Shown: positions 16,018 to 35,780, counted from the stretch's first letter. The stretch is 64,000 nt of DNA from Erpobdella octoculata (GCA_963978895.1 OZ022244.1:25021692-25085691), one strand, 5' to 3'. Notes: a model not told the origin generated them from the sequence alone. Program-made: numbers and translations.

Positions 16018-19000
16018 TCAACAGTACGATCCGACGCTATTCTTATTCATGGTACATCTAAGCGATTGAAGTTGCTGATGGGCTAGACTAATGTCGTTAT
16101 CCAGTTCTTCTAGTTCCAACATGAGAAGACATTTGTTGACGAAAAACGTGTCGAGATGCTTCAGCTCGTTGCTCGGAAGTAAGGCGTGAAACAACGGAAG
16201 GAGCTGTTCGTATTTGTTGTCGACGTTTTCTTTGATCTGTTTTGCTTCGTTCAGCCTCAACTTGAGACCTTCTGTTTTGTTATGCAAAACGGCCTACGAA
16301 ATATAATCAATCATTTATTTGACCATTGTTACTGAACATCTTCAAAGAATTATATATTAATATTATATTAAGAAGCCAGATTAAAAAAATCTAAACAATC
16401 AGTCAGGTGCATCCCATCACTGAGGGCAGTTGCCAGAAGTGATTTAACTTCAAATTCATATCCTGTCAATGTTTAAATGAGGAAACATATGGGCCAGATG
16501 AAAAAGAATATAAACAGAGCTTTATATTGAAAGCCTTCAGAAAAGTTCCAACAGAACTTAAATCATATACAATATGCACACGATGAAAAAATTAAATTTC
16601 ATTTTTTAAAAACATGAAATTTATAAAACCTTGAACTTAAATAACTGAATAATAGTTGATATTCATATTATTGAATATTATATCGGTTCAACCTTTTCTT
16701 TGTCTGTTGAATTGTGAGGAAGGCCTGAAAATAGCTCTTCAGTTCTGACCAGCATTTTCGATAATTTGAGAAGAAGTTTCATAACTCGTTCCTGCTCTTG
16801 CACCAACAAATCAAATTTTTCGACTTGCTTCTCCTCTAAATATTCGGAGAGAGACTTCAGTACCTGCATGTTTTATAACAAAAAAATGGAAAATAAAGTA
16901 AAAATAAACTATTTTTACATTAATTAAATGTTCAAGAGAAAATACTGCTTTAAAAATGTGTTAAAAAACCAAATAACGTTATACAAAAATATTTATACAA
17001 ACAATAATGTGACTTTCCGTCACATTGCATTTACGCAGGCACGCATATTTGGGTATTACATTATAAAAATGCACGTGTAAAATCTTGCTTGCATGTCAAT
17101 GTCATCTTGTCATGAGCTTTGAATGCTCTTATTATTATTCTTATAATGCAATTTTTAAAATGAATGTCACAAAAGAGTGCAATGTTGGTTGCCTTTCAAC
17201 TTTCACTGCACCAGTGAATAATGAATTCATATGTGCAAGAAACATTACTCATAAAATAACCAGCATTCCTTGAAGCAAAACTGAAATATACTTTCAATAA
17301 AATAATATTTCTGAAAAATAATCTCCTCTAAATCATATTTTTTATTTAAATTCAATCATATCTGCAATTTAAAGACATCTGATAATTAGAACATTAGCTG
17401 GTTCTCATTCGCTAATCATACAGAAATATCAAAATTTCAATTTACATCATACCAAAATATCAAAATTTCAATTTATGTCATACGAGAATATTAAAATTTC
17501 AATTTTAAATGACTTAAAAATGTTTAATTTAATGTAAATGTTTTATCTTATCTAATCTATTTCCAGTTAAATTATAAGTTTTTTTAAATAATTAGAATGT
17601 ATAAATATATTTTTCAAATCTATCATGTAATATATTTTATCTGGAAGATTTTTTAAACTAACACAACGCACCCAGACAAGCATAACTGGCAGAAAAAGCC
17701 TAGCAAATGTGTACTGAATAATGCACGAGTAAATATATCCGTCACTGGTGTCAAAAAGTGGGTGTAATGAGGTTCGGCACCAAAGAAATGAAGATAGAAA
17801 ACAACAAATGAAACAACAAACCTTTCCACCAAGCTCGTCGTTTACGCTGGTTTTCCTCTCAACCGAGCATCTTTCATCGTTGAGAACGTCCAACTTCTTC
17901 ACGAGTTTGTTTTCCATGTCGATCTGCGTGTGTGCATTGGAAAACATAACTTTCAACGAGCAGATGAAAAAGCTGTGATTGTGATGTTTAATATTTGTTG
18001 TCTTATTATTGTTCAACTAAAAAACTAAAGAGAGTTCTGATGAGCAGATAGAAATGATAATGTCATTGATATAAACAACAAATAACCTTTGCTTGTTCAA
18101 GTGTAACAAAACAGGTTTTAGTTGATTTTGCAGGCTGTTGTTGATCATTTAGTCTGAATAAAGACGTATTATTTTAAAATTAACCAAAAATTTAAAAAAA
18201 TAAAAATAAAACTAAACCGGTGTAAATGAAAACAAGAAGCAAGCAAAAGAGCCGTTCTTACAATTTCTTTTTATCCGAATCTCCGCTGAGACTCCTACTG
18301 TAATCTTCATTTAAGGCGTAACTAACACACGACAGAGAAGGCACGTAATCAAGGGCGGTTTTGTATTTCGTGAGCATGACATCCGACAGGTTAGAATCGA
18401 GCGCCATCCACTTTTTAGCAAACATCGAAGCAAAATCATCGCAGTCTTCTTCTTCCGCATGTTTTCTTCTCTTCGGCAGGACGTACCTTTTAGTGACAGC
18501 CTCCTTCTCGTAGAAACTACGATACATTTCCGAATGCCGGTGTTTTCCCAGAAATGCTAACCTAGATTCGCTTTTAGCTCTACTCCTGAGATTTGTGGTT
18601 CCCTCCCTTATCGGAGAACGATATACTGGAGCAGGAGCACCGACTGATTTTGTCCTCGTATGAGGTTCGATGTAATTTAATTCAGGTGTTTGAGAAGCGA
18701 TTAAATCCTCACAATTTTTAGAAGATTCGTTCGTAGTTTCTGACTTGACACAATCTTTTACAAACTTTCTATCTTTTTCCTCGGAACTAGACTCGGCGAA
18801 AAACTTGACCGGTTTGAACGTCTTACACAGAAATGACGGTCGGCCAGACGACATCGGCGATTCATTTGACGTGTCGTCCATCATACTTGAATCCGCCAAT
18901 CGACTGCAAGTATACAAATTAAAACAATATTAAATTTCTACATTAATGAGCCGAGAAAAAGCATTAATATAGTTAACTAACAAAGATATTCTTGACAAAA

Positions 19001-20082
19001 ACTTACTCTAAAGTAAAACTCTTGCAATTTGGCAGACCTCTGTTATAAAAACGATCGGTTCTTTGATAACCAGCTTCAGAGTCAACCTCGCTGTTGATAG
19101 AGAACTGAGACGTATTGAGCTCCCTGTTACGACTCTTTTCCTTTGGCTTATCGTGCATCGTTCCAAGGCTTTGATGAAAATTCGATGATGAGGATTCAAA
19201 TACGTCATTATCGATAACCATTCTTTTTAATTGATCATCAGAAGCCGATCTTGCATATTGATTATTTGAGACCAGTAGATTAGACTTTTCGACATATACC
19301 TGATGAACTGAGGACTGAGTCTCTCTTTCTCGTGAAGCATTTGAATTGTTTTGCTGATCATCTGGTTTATAAATCGAACACTGCTGGTTTGAATAACTCT
19401 TGGACTCGCCTGAACCATCCCTAGTCTCAAAAACCTTCTCGTTCTTCTTGATCGCATAATGTCCGGCCGATGCCTTCTGACCCTGATAATAATCAAATCT
19501 ATCGGGACTGTGAAAAGAATTTTGTTCAACTACCACATCTTTAAATTTCAAATCAGCTACTGAAGGGGATTGATTTGAGACCTGGGTTCTTTCGCGAGCA
19601 AAACTCATTCTTGTATCATTGGGACTCTGCGATTCATCGATATCAATACCATTTGAGTCTTTAGCTTCTGTGTTGAATGCAATTCTTGTGGAATAATCAT
19701 GCTTTGGAACATTTTCTAATCCTCCTCCTACCAAACTTTGATCTTTGTAATGCTTAACTTTTCCATTGTGCCCTTCGCTTCTGTCATACTTCTTGCCGAA
19801 ACTTACTCCCGACCCTTTAGAAAAAGAAAGCTTCTTGGCCTGTTGTCTCAGTTGACTAGCATACGCATCAGGCTTGAGAGTTGAATGAACATCAGGATTG
19901 TCATCTGCATTAGAAGATCCACTAAGTGCAGCTGTTGAAGTAATGGCATGTTCTGATCCAACAAGAATTTTGGTTCCATTAGTTTCAATACTGTTCCAAT
20001 AATCTTTAGAGCTGTAAAAATTAATTAAATGGTTCATAAGTTTTTTTATAATTACTTTTAAATAAGAAGTGATCGCTATATA

Positions 20083-20159
<77 letters not shown>

Positions 20160-21531
20160 ATAGCCCAGCATGATGCTGTGTACTACGTTTTGTGAGAGAC
20201 ACTTTGGTATCTATCGCAAATAAAAAAAAACTATATAAATAAATAAATAACAAAATATTTAAATAACTTGAATTAGTTCAAAAAAATAACAAATTAGTAA
20301 TATTCTAATCCATCCGTTATCCTATCGAAAAAAATATTCTTTGCTCTTTTATTTGATTTAATAGCCCAGCATGCTCTGTGTAAGATGATTTCTGCTAGAT
20401 GCTTTGGTATCTATGGCAAACTATTTAATAAATAATTATATAAACAAATAACAAATTATTTAAATGACTTGAATTAATTTAAAATATGTTCATCGTAATG
20501 TTGAAACATCTGTACATGGGATGGGCAAACCTCTAGTATTCTTAAAAATACATAACTTTTAGTTGAAGCAACAATTTGCATTTATCCTAAACATTAAAAA
20601 AAATCAACTTTAAAATCCTCATGCTTTAAGATACTGACCGGATGAAAGAAGTCCCATTGGCATTCGCTGTCCTATTTGTTTCAGAGTGTTTTTCATAACT
20701 ATAACTAAAATAACCTAATTCATTATTTGCATCGTCATCAAACGTAGCAGATTTTCCAACCCCACACATATCTGGCTGAACTTCAGGCTTGACTTCTCTC
20801 GAATTTTCACTTGCGATATCATCATTAAGTGGATTAATATCTTTATTCTCATAGTCTTCAAATATTCCAAATGCTTTCCTCATTGACATCTGTGATTTCC
20901 GCTGCCTTAAAAATCCTGATTCCCCATAATTAGCATTTACAACACATTCATCTTCAAAGTCTTCATTTTTGGATTTGCTAGTATCTGAATTTGTATACTC
21001 AGTAGGATCTTGTTCATTATCAGTGATTGAATCAAATTTGTTTCCTAACTTTTGTTTGTCCTTTTTTTTTAATCCTTGGAAGAATTGAAGAGAAATCTTC
21101 TTTAAAAAACTTGTCTCATAACCCGTAGCCGATGGTTCAGAAAGTAATTTGTTAAGCTTTTTAGAGGATCTGTTTTCGTTTTCGAAATCTTTGGATGATA
21201 CATTCACAACACTTTTTGAGGATTTGCTTTTTGATCTAAAAATGTTTTTTATTGACGAATCTTTATTTAAAGCTGTGTTGGAATGTGAAGCATCTGACTT
21301 CTGTTTAAAAAACTTAGGCACTGATTTGATTTTATTAGAAGTGGGAGGGTCATTCAAGGCTTTTGAAACATTAATTTCAGTAGGTTGCCCATTGGTAGCA
21401 GACACTTTTGTGTCTTCTTGCTTATTTCTTGGATTAAAAACAGACCGAACATTAGAAGGGTCTCCTAGATCGGTGTCGTCTTCTTTATCAATACTTTGTG
21501 ATGAAGCGCTTTGCTGTTTCTTCATCATCAT
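16018..21531 (-). CDS. SHROOM: Shroom-family actin/Rho-kinase scaffold with C-terminal ASD2 domain (7 exons, 1051 aa)
   Basis: Cytoskeletal regulator that recruits Rho kinase to apical actin to drive cell constriction. Minus-strand exons: 21531-20639, 20011-19007, 18903-18262, 18153-18087, 17923-17822, 16863-16693, 16293-16018; phases join and the total is 3156 nt with one stop. Residues 1-869 are low-complexity, Ser/Asn/Lys/Asp-rich and probably disordered. Residues 870-1051 form the coiled-coil ASD2 (Rock-binding) domain: KKLDVLNDERCSVERK, then KFDLLVQEQERVMKLLLKLS, then LNEAKQIKENVDNKYEQLLP and FFVNKCLLMLELEELDNDIS, which line up with the end of vertebrate Shrooms. No PDZ domain is seen; the ATG at 21531 has an in-frame stop shortly upstream, so a PDZ-less form is likely unless another exon lies further up. 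Identity rests on ASD2 only. Confidence 0.88.
20087..20157. repeat. (TA)n microsatellite in Shroom intron 1
   Basis: About 70 bp of alternating TA in the intron between Shroom exons 1 and 2. Two copies of a 'tagcccagcatg' plus 'gctttggtatctat' block (about 20160-20215 and 20361-20420) flank it on one side as a short tandem duplication. Confidence 0.9.
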
Positions 21532-23134
21532 TTGTCGAGGTACTTCCTGGAACTTTCAAAAAAAACTGACGAAACCATCTGTGAACTGTCAAAAAAACTG
21601 GAGATTTGGTTTTTGTATCTGATCTGATTGAATAAAAAAAGATTCAAACCAACTAAAAATACATCAATAACAAAAGCGCGACCAAGGTAAAAAGTCGACC
21701 GGCCCCTGCATTTATTTGATGAAAAGCTACCATCACAAGTATATGAGGGAATTCCATGCGCTAATAAAACGCGCCTATGATGTGGAAGCAGGTCAATGAA
21801 CTAAAACTTCAAACGGTCATACTATTTTGAAAATACATTAAAAAATGTATTGTAAATATCTTTTTTACCATAAAAAATAAACAAAATAGTTGATATTTTA
21901 AATATATTTACCAAGTTCACTGTTATTAAATTCACTTTTGCTGACTATCCTAAACTTACGCTAGTTGTTGTTTATCATTTAAAATAATAAATAATACTTC
22001 TCCTACCTTCTCCAATCTTAATCTATTCTAAATCAAATAACCTAAGTTTTTGATTTGATTCTAAATCTAATATGTTCAATATTTTGAATAGTTAATAGTA
22101 TAATAAACAACTGATATTAGCAGTAAATGTTCTTTAAGGCGACTTGAGGAATATTTAAAAATAGGTATGCTTGGCTTTAGTAGAGTAGAGTAGGCTTGGC
22201 TGCCTTGCCTTGGCTTAGAAGTTTAGTTTAGTTTAGCTTTAGCTTTTAGCTTGGCTCATCACTAAGCTTATTTTATTAAATAGGCAGAGATTATATTATA
22301 GAATATACTAGTAGAGTTGAAAGCTTTTTGTTTTTGTTTAACTATTACTAACTAAAACTAAGCTAGGCAGTCGCACGAAAATTTCAAAATTAAAATTAAA
22401 AAAAAAAATTATATATTTGAAAAGTGGTAATGAATAAAAACTCAAATATTAACTTTCTTTTTAAATACGACTTATATTTGTGGAGTTATAACGTTTTGAA
22501 AATCGCGAAACACGACACAAGATCTAACAGGCTAAGCGTTGAAAACATGATGCACACAGCTAACGCGCAGCTGAGGGATGTGTACGCTTGGTTTATAGTT
22601 TACTTTAAATAGATTTCCTTTGAAACAAAAGATATGACAATCACGAAGCTATATATCAGAAGAAAGCTAATTTAACAAGAAACACGAATTGATAAATAAA
22701 TATTAGAAACATTTACATGGTTTGTGCAGAGACGAGTTTTAGCATAATGTTATCTTATTTATCCAGGCTATCAGAGCTATGAACATTGAATAAACAAACT
22801 GCTTCATGGCTTAGTTACTAAGCTTAATAACTTAAACACTAGTTCACTAGTAGGCTAGTTGGCTAGACTTTAAGAATTTAGATAATTAGAAGAGAATATT
22901 TTAAGATGTTTTTATAATTCTGAGAATCAATTTGATATAACCATTATAACCTATAATTAGATTAAAATTTACTTTCGTCCATATCACTATGAATGTTGAA
23001 ATTTTAAAACTATTTTAAAGTATTTTAATTACTTTCAAGTTAGTTTCTTTAAAACTTTTAAAGCATAATTTTTTACTAAGAAAAAATTAGATTTGTGATA
23101 ATAAGTAAAATAAAAATTTATATTTGAAAAGATC
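21532..23134. promoter_or_regulatory. Divergent intergenic gap between Shroom and SUPT20H
   Basis: 1.6 kb separates the two start codons, which point away from each other, so both promoters must lie here. AT-rich; 22160-22260 is a TTTAG/GCTTGGC-rich short repeat. No defined TATA or initiator could be assigned. Confidence 0.5.
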
Positions 23135-26100
23135 ATGAAGGCAAGCATTGAATCGAATGCAAGCAGCCAAACGTTAGTATTTTGATGATTTTACAAAGCT
23201 TAGTTTTTCTTTGTTAATCTATAACTTTTTTTTATAGTAGTTTATAGTCCCTTACATCAGGTGCTTTAAGACTGAAATGGCTGTATGCTGGAAGCACATA
23301 AGTACTTCCTGTCTGGGGATCATATTTCATCCTATTTATTAACTGTCCCTCCTTCTTTAGCTAGGCTTTGAATCAAATCTTGTTCCTTGCACCTCTTTAT
23401 TTTCTAGAATTTCTCAAGTTAAACTTGCTTTCTCTTGAATACAGAATAATTATTAAAATATTCTTAATTTTTAATATAAAATCTCCATCATATCTCAATC
23501 AACGCTTAAAAACGAATGAACCTAAGGTTTTTTTCATTAAATACTCATTTTCTTCACTGAGTCATCTTTCTTCTATTAAAGCTTTTTTTGTTATTAATTT
23601 GGGGAGCATCAGAAAGCAGTTAGTTGTTCAATCATGAAAAAACTCATGCTTAATGTTATATAGTATAACTAGAAAAGTTTTCAAAGAAATGAAAATGTTT
23701 TATTTTCAAATTTAGGGCAACGATTCAGGAGAAATTAGCGGAGATATATCGGGAAGAATCTTCTCAGAAGCCATTATTTGAGGTTGTTTAAATATTTGAA
23801 AAATTAATTTAATTTTCTCGAGAAAGTTGGGAAGATTTGTAAAATGTCAAGTCGTGGCGCATTTTTATTTCAAAGGCTCTCGACAGTGGATCAGGAATAC
23901 TCAGCGTATTGATGGAGAGAGAGCGTCTCAATACATTGATCGTAAACCTATACCCCGGAAATGAAGGTTATTCACTCATGTTGAGAAATAAATCGAATTC
24001 CGAAGAAGTGGAAACTGTCAGACTTGCATACGAGGTTGTTATTGAATTGAAAAGTTTTGTTTTTTTAAACGAACAGAATTTATTTCTCTAACATTTCGAA
24101 ATGTTTATCATCGTTCAGGAGTCGGACATTTTGAATTTCATAGATCATGAGCTCATACCACCTGTCATTATGGATTTGCTAGATAGAGTTCAAGTTAGAA
24201 TGTTATTTTGGTGTTATGATTAGAGAAATTAATTATGCCAATTGAATAACACAATATTAGTTATAAATAATGCGATATTGTATAATTATTTTTTATTGAA
24301 CGACCATTTTTATTCGTCCAGAACAACTTATTTTACTCCGGCTACGTCATAGCCGAGATTCGTGACTACAGGCATCTTACGGACAACTTGTTTGAAACCA
24401 GCTATGTTCTATTGAAGCCTTCTAATCATGTAAGCGTTTATAAGTTTAAGTTCATTTATTTACATTGGGCAGGACAAGTAAATTTGTACTAGATAAGCTG
24501 CACGTGTATTGAATTGAGATAAAATTGAATTCGTTTTGTTTTAATTGCCTTACAATTATTTCGATAGAATCAAGAAATTAACATTAAACAGAGTATTTAG
24601 TAAGCCTCTCTGTAAAACTTCTACACCGACAGACTTTATTCTGCGACTTGAACGCGATAACAAGCGAAACTCAAAAATGGTCGGCAAGAGAGAAGTTGGT
24701 ACTCGAGAGTGAAATGCTTCTTCAAACGAGCGATCCTCTGTGCCTCGATCCATCCCCGTCTGTATTCTCTCTCGCTCTTCTCTCGTCAAGGCATAAAACG
24801 TTTCTCAATTCCACTCTTAACAAGTGCGTTGTTTCGTTCTTAATGTTCACAATTGTTGGTTGTTATTTTGTTTACGTTTATATTCTTGTGTGTTGTTCAT
24901 TTGTTTACGTTTTTATTCTTGTTTGTTGTTCATTTGTTTATGTTTATATTCTTGTTTGTCGGTCATTTGTTCACATTTATATTCTCACTTATCGTTCATA
25001 TTCATTTTAACAAACCAGGTCGATCAGAAGATGCTCGCAGACGTCATTGAATCGAAGCAAGAAAACGAAATCGGATTTCTTCTCGCAACGTTTTAATAAG
25101 TTACGTTCTCAACTGAAAATCGGTATCGGTAAAAGTGATACAGCTCATTCGTCCATGCCTGCAAGTATTATAATTCATTTGCTGTCGATGATATCAAGGT
25201 TTTTAATGTTTCAAATTTACGTTGTTTCTTTTCTCCAATAAAGTCTTGCAACCCGTGGATAGAAAATCGCATCGAGTTTGTACAACCACCTGATGTTGAT
25301 GTGAGTTATCTAGCTGATCGAATGTACGCAAGAATTATCGGGATTTTATGCGTCGAAGTCGCTTTAATACCCCTGATGTTTATAGTTATATATGAAGAAT
25401 AAAAGATTGATTTTGTCGAATTATTTCAAGAAATTCAAACAAATACTCCTGATTTTTATAGTTATTTATGAAGAATAAATTATTGTTTTGTAACATTAAT
25501 TCAATAAATTCAAACAAATACTCCTGATATTTATAGTTGTATTTGAAGAATAAATTATTGTTTTTATAAAATTAATTCAAGAAATTCAAACAAATACTCC
25601 TGATATTTATAGTTATATTTGAAGAATAAATCATCGTTTTTATAAAATTAATTCAAGAAATTCAAACAAATACGACCCCACGAGAGGTCAAAACTCGTCC
25701 TGGACAACACTCTCTCGTTTGTCGAAGAGTTCACCTTCGAGGCAGACAGAGGAAACAACAAGACCAACCTATCGAGACTGACCATCCTACAGAGGACGAG
25801 TGATGAAGAGTACTTTGGAAGTCTCTACGTGGATCGCGACTTTAAGGAAAATGAATCGCAAGGAAGTTCATGCAAGTTGGTTCCATTGTAACATTTGTAA
25901 ACGTTTTCCGATACTTCTTGTGTGTTTTTTTTTCATAAACTGAGATTTATTTGAGAACTTTTGAAGTTATTTATATATATATTTAAAGCATTTTTGGTAC
26001 ATTCAGTTTCATGAATTTGTCACCATTGACTTCATCTCTGTTTTTCATTTCAGATTCAGTCTCGGATCTTATGTTAATGTAGAGAAGTAGGTTTTGTGTT

Positions 26101-28957
26101 ATTTGGAAGTTCTTGTCTTCTGAAGCACTTTTTAAATAATATGATTTTAAATTTTTTTTTAAAAATTAATAGTAAACAAAGCATTTGTTATAATAACATA
26201 AGATTTGTTTTTAAATAATTAATAAGTTAATTGATATACAGCTGTTCTTTTCCATCTGTGCAGAATATATTATAATTATTTATATATTAATCTTAATTAT
26301 AAGCTCAGTTTTCTCTTAATCATTTATTTGTTTTTTATCAATTACTTTAATCATTTCAAAATGAATGGTGATTATGATGATGATGTTAATGATGATGAAT
26401 GCACAGGTACGTACGTCAGTTCCGAGAGATATTCACGGAAGAAGGACGGAGACAGGTGAAAATCACTCATCGTGTCGGGGTCCAGGCACCTGTGGTCACC
26501 TACACCCAGGTCAGCTGTTCTAATAACTCACCTGTAGTTTCAGCTGAGGATGGATCCAGAAGTAATATGGCTGCTGTTGAACAGGTAGTCTGATATATGT
26601 TTTAAATCAAAAGTAGCATCTCCGATTACATGTACTCAAATCATCTCCAGGCATCTTTCTCAACAAGCGAAACGGAGGTGAAAGTTCAAACACAGATTGT
26701 TCTTCCACAATCATTAAACTCTTCCGGGTCTATACCACCAACTATATCGCCTCAGTACAACCCGAGTATGTTTATGTGTGTGTGTATCATTGTATGCTTG
26801 CTTGGCTGGTGTACATTATGTATTTATTGATGGTGTACATCTTGTATGTATTGATGGTGTACATTGTGTATGTATTGATGGTGTGCCTCATGTATATATT
26901 GATAATGTACATCGTGTATGTATTGATGGTGTTCATTTAATCAATTATAGCTGGAATTGAATTGTCATTATTTTCATATTTGGTTGATGATATTTAAATA
27001 ATATAAGAATTTTATTAGTCCATAAATAAAATACGTTTATTTTTATTTGAGAAGTATGTGCTCATATAATTGAAAGGATGTTTCAAATTTAGTTATTTCA
27101 TTATTTACGAATTTGTATAAAGATGGGCTATCATTACAAGAAGTACAGTTTTAAGATTATTTATAATAAGAAAAATCCAATATTCATGATATGCTAAATT
27201 ATTAACATTTTTAAATCTCAACTTTATAATGACTTGGCTAGAGGAAATTTTTAATTAAATTTATTTTCACGGCAGCCCTGAACGTCCCCTCATCGTGGAA
27301 CGTAGAGCCGGCTCTGACTTCACCTCCCCAGGTTGCTTCTTTATTTCCTATAAATAAACTCCTACCGCCAGTGAACGGGACTCCCGTGCAGGCCCCGGTA
27401 TCGCTTGTCAGCGTGAGCTGTACTTTGTAGCTCTACACTACATCAGTTATTTCATTAAAAACATGCAGCCACTCTGCTGTATTCAAATATGAAGCGGAAA
27501 TTTAAGCTTTGATTTAGTATTAATACTGATTTGCAAAAATATCAATAAATATACTGACTAATATTTATATTAATAATAAACATTCATTTATAAAAGATTA
27601 ATAATAATAATAAATATTGATTTATAAAAGAATAATAATAATAATAATAATAATCAATAAACTGTTGGCTTAAAAGTTATTTGTATCATAAAAATGATTT
27701 TAAGTTGAAATTTGCCATTAAAATAACTTATCTTTTAGATTAATATGTGGCCATATTCAAGAGTTGCGCTGGGATGCATGAAATTTCTTCATAATTATGT
27801 TTCCACGATTTACTGTGGATTGAATTTTTTTAATGTTTCATTGAGAAATAATTCAGATTATTTAAGATGATATGTGCATTGTGTTGGCCAACCAGTAATT
27901 AGAGTTTTAGTTTGTAGATTTTGTAGAAACAAATCCAATTAAAATACAAGCAGTAATTTTCATATTTCAGTTGTCCGCACCACAGCGCATTTTCTCCCCA
28001 TCGAACATGAATTCAAATCTTCTTCAAATTAACACGTGTTAGTAATGAATGTTGATGATGATGATGATTATGATGATGATGATGGTGATGATGATAACAA
28101 TGATAATGATGATGATAATGGTGAATGGATTTAAATATAAGATCATTCTTAATTTTGTTTATCTTAACATGGAATTGCTTTGTCTTATAACAGCCCAGCT
28201 TGGGTGTCCTTCAATACTGTTATCTCCACCTGCGGACAACTCAAGGTCACTGCCGATTCATGGAAATGTTTCTCAATTTCTCTCGACAAAGTCGCCACTT
28301 CACTCTCCGCTCAATGTTCGGCCCGCCAGTCAAGTCCTGCTTTCCGGTATGCGGATTTATGTTGTGTTTTTCTGTGATGTTTCTGTCTGTATTGTGCTTA
28401 TTCTTTTTGTTTACTTTTTAAATGTGAATTTATTTAATTTATTGTGTTAAATCTGTCTCCAATCAACTGTATTACTTTTCGTTTGAAACGATTCTTTATA
28501 GATCTGATTTTAAAAGTGATTGAAATAATTTAATACAAAATGAAGGATGCATTTGATGCTGTTGCAGATTTAGTAGCATTCCCTGAAAATGTAAATAGTA
28601 CAAGTACTATGCAATAAAGAATGTCACAATATTTCCTAAAAAATAATTAAAATGTACTTTATTATTATTTTAGGAAAAGGAATTAAAACTCAATACATTA
28701 ATTATTATCTAATCATATTTTTTTATTTCGTAGGTACTCCGCCATCTCTTAACCTCCAGTCGAGCAGTGTCATTCAGCTGCCTGCTCAGCTTGTTTCCCA
28801 GCAGCTGCAGCAAAAGCAGCCCAGTACAAGTCAGCACTTGCATCAACAACTACAGCAGCAGGAACTTCACATGCAGCAACAGCAAAGACATTTTCAGCTA
28901 AACATGTCACCAATGCTCTCTCAATTAAAGGATCAAAACAAGAATAAAGAGGCGTGA
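23135..28957 (+). CDS. SUPT20H: SPT20 homologue, SAGA complex subunit (16 exons, 653 aa)
   Basis: Transcription co-activator scaffold of the SAGA histone acetyltransferase complex (also called p38IP/FAM48A in vertebrates). Exons: 23135-23172, 23716-23782, 23876-24034, 24119-24193, 24322-24429, 24633-24823, 25019-25160, 25244-25300, 25658-25875, 26054-26086, 26407-26584, 26651-26765, 27276-27412, 27971-28037, 28194-28346, 28734-28957. Phases join to 1962 nt. Diagnostic blocks: LIVNLYPGNEGYSLMLRNKS, IPPVIMDLLDRV, YSGYVIAEIRDYR, SDPLCLDPSPSV, NKSIRRCSQTSLNRSKK, EEFTFEADRGNNKTNLSRLT. The C-terminus (about residues 585-653) is glutamine-rich as in the family. The exon 7 donor is read as GC (CCT|GCAAGT), because GT alternatives break the frame. 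Exons 9 to 13 splice choices are less certain than the N-terminal Spt20 domain. Confidence 0.9.
23225..23345 (-). mobile_element. Second copy of the short retroposon-like repeat
   Basis: Reverse-complement match to about 1985-2100: shared blocks around 'taagactgaaatggctgtat', 'aagtacttcctg' and 'ggatcata'. It lies in SUPT20H intron 1 and begins with a T-run, the tail of a minus-strand insertion. Confidence 0.6.
25360..25675. repeat. 76-bp tandem repeat across SUPT20H intron 8 and the start of exon 9
   Basis: Four units, spaced 75-76 bp by the word AAATTCAAACAAATAC (starts 25431, 25506, 25582, 25658). The last unit contains the real 3' splice site (TTCAAG|AAATTC) and the first 16 coding bases of exon 9; earlier units repeat the same site, with the AG lost in the second unit. 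Confidence 0.9.
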
Positions 28958-30252
28958 TTATCTTTATTTATTTAAGTTTTGTATGCTCGATGCTCGTTTA
29001 TCAATCAATACGGTTGCTTCTTTAGTCTGATTTTTTTTTTGAATTGCTGTAAATATAATTAAGCTTTGTATGAAAATTCCATGAATGATTATACTATACA
29101 TGGCAGCTCCGTTTTATTGTTTGTTAATTTATAAAATTTTTGTATATCAATTATTTTGATTCGGAAATTTTCGCTGTTACTTGTGCTGAGTGTTATTTTT
29201 TACTGTTATTTATTTATTTTTACACTATTATTGACTTGATGCTGTAAGCTTTGCAACAGGGCCAATTCAATAATGGCTGACTTTTTTTGGTTTTAAAGAT
29301 TTATTGAAACAATCTCTTTCGGCTTCAAGAGCAGTCTGCCGCTTAATTGTTACTGGCTCGAATGAATTTAAAATTTTAACTTCAATTGTTTTTGTTAGTT
29401 AAGATATCTTAAATTCTGTAGTTCATAAAAGGCGTTAAGCATATCAGCTCATTTAGTTTCTATTGTGCAGCTGACACATGCCTTAATCAAATTAAATTCG
29501 ATTTTAAAAAATGCTGTAAAACTAGCGCAGAGCATTTGCGCGTTCAGAACTAATTAAAATAGCGTAAAGGATTTATGTTTATTATCTACTCAAAAAAGAA
29601 TTTAAATCAATCGTTCATAAAGCAAAAAGAAGTGTCGCTTATTTTGTGTGCAATCAAAAAGGTTGTCCTCTGGCGATTGTGATATAATTATGGACACAGA
29701 TCAAAGTTCTAATACTATACAATTTTTGGGCATAAATTTGTTGCTTCATATATATTATAAGTATATTATATTTATTTTCGTTCCTCTTCTCTACCCCTCG
29801 CAATATGGTGATATTGGTTCGAGTTTCGCCGGCGTCACCAGCGGCCGTAGGGCAGGGGGTGTGGTTGGGCACGCACCATAATCGACTGCATCTGTCTAAT
29901 TGCTGTAGTGGTTCCCACACAGGCTTCGGTCTTCTGAACTACTATGAACCATGTTATTTAATACATTTCTCACGCCCCTGGACCCATCTTAGACCATAAT
30001 AAAAACTACAATAAACTTTTTAAAACTAACAAACATTTGTGTACATACATATATATATATATATATTATTTATTACTAACTAAAATTTTCAATAATTTTG
30101 TTACTGAATAAAATTTTGCATAAGGAGTTTCGTTTTACCGCAGAAACTTGTTCCTATTTATAAACATTACCATAGCTGTAACACTTGCGACTGGCGTTTT
30201 AGTCTAAATTCTAAATCTCCGCTTCGGAACGACTAATAATTATACAAATTTA
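28958..30252. other. SUPT20H 3' region and STK11 5' region
   Basis: Gene tail-to-head gap of 1.3 kb. A possible short repeat lies at about 29790-29990 (G/C-richer, with a B-box-like 'GGTTCGAGTTTC' at about 29816), but no matching A box is convincing. (AT)n at 30048-30066. Nothing else recognised. Confidence 0.5.

Positions 30253-35780
<5,528 letters not shown>

Noticed and set aside
29790..29990. tRNA-derived SINE suggested by a GGTTCGAGTTTC word
   Set aside because: No convincing A box at the right distance and no second copy seen in the window.
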